The translations under genes and the position numbers were made by a program. The notes below the pieces were generated by a model. It was given only the letters and a program-made list of their open reading frames with translations. It was not told where the DNA came from and made no database searches. From positions 966,161 to 1,030,160 of the forward strand of contig NZ_FWYF01000002.1 of NCBI RefSeq assembly GCF_900176375.1: 64,000 nt of DNA. Direction: 5' to 3'. Positions 63,169 to 64,000 of this stretch are shown here, in pieces; position 1 is the first letter of the stretch, and each line of letters begins with the position of its first letter. The stretch is from Reichenbachiella faecimaris (GTDB lineage Bacteria > Bacteroidota > Bacteroidia > Cytophagales > Cyclobacteriaceae).

Positions 63169-64000
63169 TCAGTTACAGCCTAGCTCACTAATTTGTTTCT
63201 TTCCTAAAAGTACGTCTCGAACTTTCTCCCAATCGGGACGATAAATAACATTATCTGACGATTTGGGAGGCATGGATGACCCCTCATGATTTTCTACATA
63301 GTTATGTACTTTATTCTTCAGGCTGTTCCAAAGAGCATCAGGGTCGTCAAATCCACCACCTAAAAAATTTTCAGCAATGGTAGCATCGAATGCACTTGTT
63401 ATTCGATCTACGGCTCTGGTATAAAAAGTATAAGTACCATCGCTATTCGCAATGATGCCAAACTCTCGGTGTCCACTTACGGGATGTTCACCGTCAAATT
63501 CTTGAGAAGGCCAATAAGGAACCTCAATCGTGGTGAATATCCATTTGGAAGAAGACCGATAAGAACAAATCACAGAACCGTCGCCTGGGCCACCTGGAAT
63601 GTTGATGTGAAGTATAGCTCCTTCGGGATTATTGGATAGCCACAATGCAGATTCGTCTGTTCCAGTTATAGTGGAAGGGCTAAAGGACGAATAATTCGTA
63701 TTGACAAAGTCGTTGATGTTTTTTCGAATGTAGTTCAAAAATTGAGTAGGTGTGAATCTTTCATTAGAACCAGGTTTTTTGGGAAGTGTGTTGATGGTCA
63801 CGGGAAAATAATCCATGTTTACAACCGCACCAGAAGCATCCTCAATGTCTTGGATATTAAAGTCTCCAAAATTATTCGAGTTTAATGTATTTAATTTATC
63901 TATTATTTCTTCTGCTGGCGCATGTTGCACAAGGTTTTGCCAATGCTCAATTTGATCACAAAATTCAAGTAAGGCATAAGGATCGTTCTCTAGTTTGATC
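63169..64000 (-). CDS. C-terminal part of a probable polymorphic toxin (5' end beyond window)
   Basis: The frame is open from the right edge (64000) to TGA at 63171-63169, giving about 276 residues. A GTG at 63930 is not needed, since codons upstream continue as KLENDPYALLEFCDQIEHWQ, so the gene starts outside the window. Features: NMDYFPVTINTLPKKPGSNE, HINIPGGPGDGSVICS, EHPVSGHREFGII, DGTYTFYTRAVDRITSAFDA, then a variable tail ending QISELGCN. The part up to YTFYTRAVDR looks like a conserved pre-toxin region seen in large Bacteroidota surface or secreted proteins. The tail is duplicated or swapped in the array downstream. I cannot name a toxic activity. Confidence 0.65.
   Translation of the reverse strand, partial: IKLENDPYALLEFCDQIEHWQNLVQHAPAEEIIDKLNTLNSNNFGDFNIQDIEDASGAVVNMDYFPVTINTLPKKPGSNERFTPTQFLNYIRKNINDFVNTNYSSFSPSTITGTDESALWLSNNPEGAILHINIPGGPGDGSVICSYRSSSKWIFTTIEVPYWPSQEFDGEHPVSGHREFGIIANSDGTYTFYTRAVDRITSAFDATIAENFLGGGFDDPDALWNSLKNKVHNYVENHEGSSMPPKSSDNVIYRPDWEKVRDVLLGKKQISELGCN

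Overview
The window looks like chromosomal DNA of a marine-type Bacteroidota, most likely order Cytophagales. The evidence is Bacteroidota promoter elements (TTG-N19-TAnnTTTG), near absence of Shine-Dalgarno sites, a PorZ-like type IX secretion protein, DUF6089 and FISUMP proteins, and the gene orders purN-purH-mreBCD-mrdA-rodA and nadK-DUF6089-uppS-bamA-ompH. The genus cannot be fixed from the sequence alone. No rRNA, tRNA, CRISPR array or insertion sequence was seen.

Layout, left to right. (a) 1-10090 is rich in ion channels. It opens with the tail of an outer-membrane barrel, then two tandem ~700-residue proteins that fuse a membrane-anchored periplasmic Cache sensor to a complete pentameric ligand-gated (Cys-loop/Pro-loop type) channel. 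A convergent K+ channel with a zinc-ribbon tail, a YdiJ-like FAD/Fe-S dehydrogenase, an arylamine N-acetyltransferase and a second six-helix channel with an abnormal selectivity filter follow. (b) 10218-17271 holds an RmlD-like reductase, an FtsX-type permease, a DUF547 protein, sigma-54 with a PAP2-like membrane protein, and a barrel protein. (c) 17379-22410 is a compact exopolysaccharide operon (glycosyltransferase, Wza-like lipoprotein, Wzc-like tyrosine kinase, CpsB-like phosphatase), mostly with non-ATG starts. (d) 22551-33918 has hflX, a FISUMP protein, an unknown membrane protein, a UbiA-type prenyltransferase, purN, purH and the rod-shape/elongasome operon mreBCD-mrdA-rodA. (e) 33919-42512 has two unknown genes, a ferredoxin, tdk, porZ-like, recO, a DUF4399 lipoprotein, a 2OG-Fe(II) oxygenase and a chromate transporter. 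(f) 42544-52489, all on the minus strand, is the envelope-assembly block: yqeY, cvpA-like, hydrolase, CBS protein, nadK, two DUF6089 proteins, uppS, bamA and two OmpH/Skp chaperones. (g) 52598-60141 has pdxJ, hydrolase, a tetrapyrrole-methylase-fold enzyme, metK, dsbD, an M23 peptidase and a nitroreductase.

(h) 60224-64000, minus strand, is accessory DNA. It carries the C-terminal part of a probable polymorphic toxin running off the right edge, followed by a membrane protein that is its likely immunity gene, then a decaying tandem array. The array contains orphan toxin-tail fragments, a truncated copy of the membrane protein, a frameshifted second toxin tail, lipoproteins, one lipoprotein gene split by an in-frame stop, and another orphan tail with its own small secreted partner.

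The two observations most worth following are the tandem Cache-pLGIC fusion channels (208-4438) and the toxin/immunity cassette array (60224-64000). All family calls come from reading motifs and topology in the translated sequence; no database search was run.
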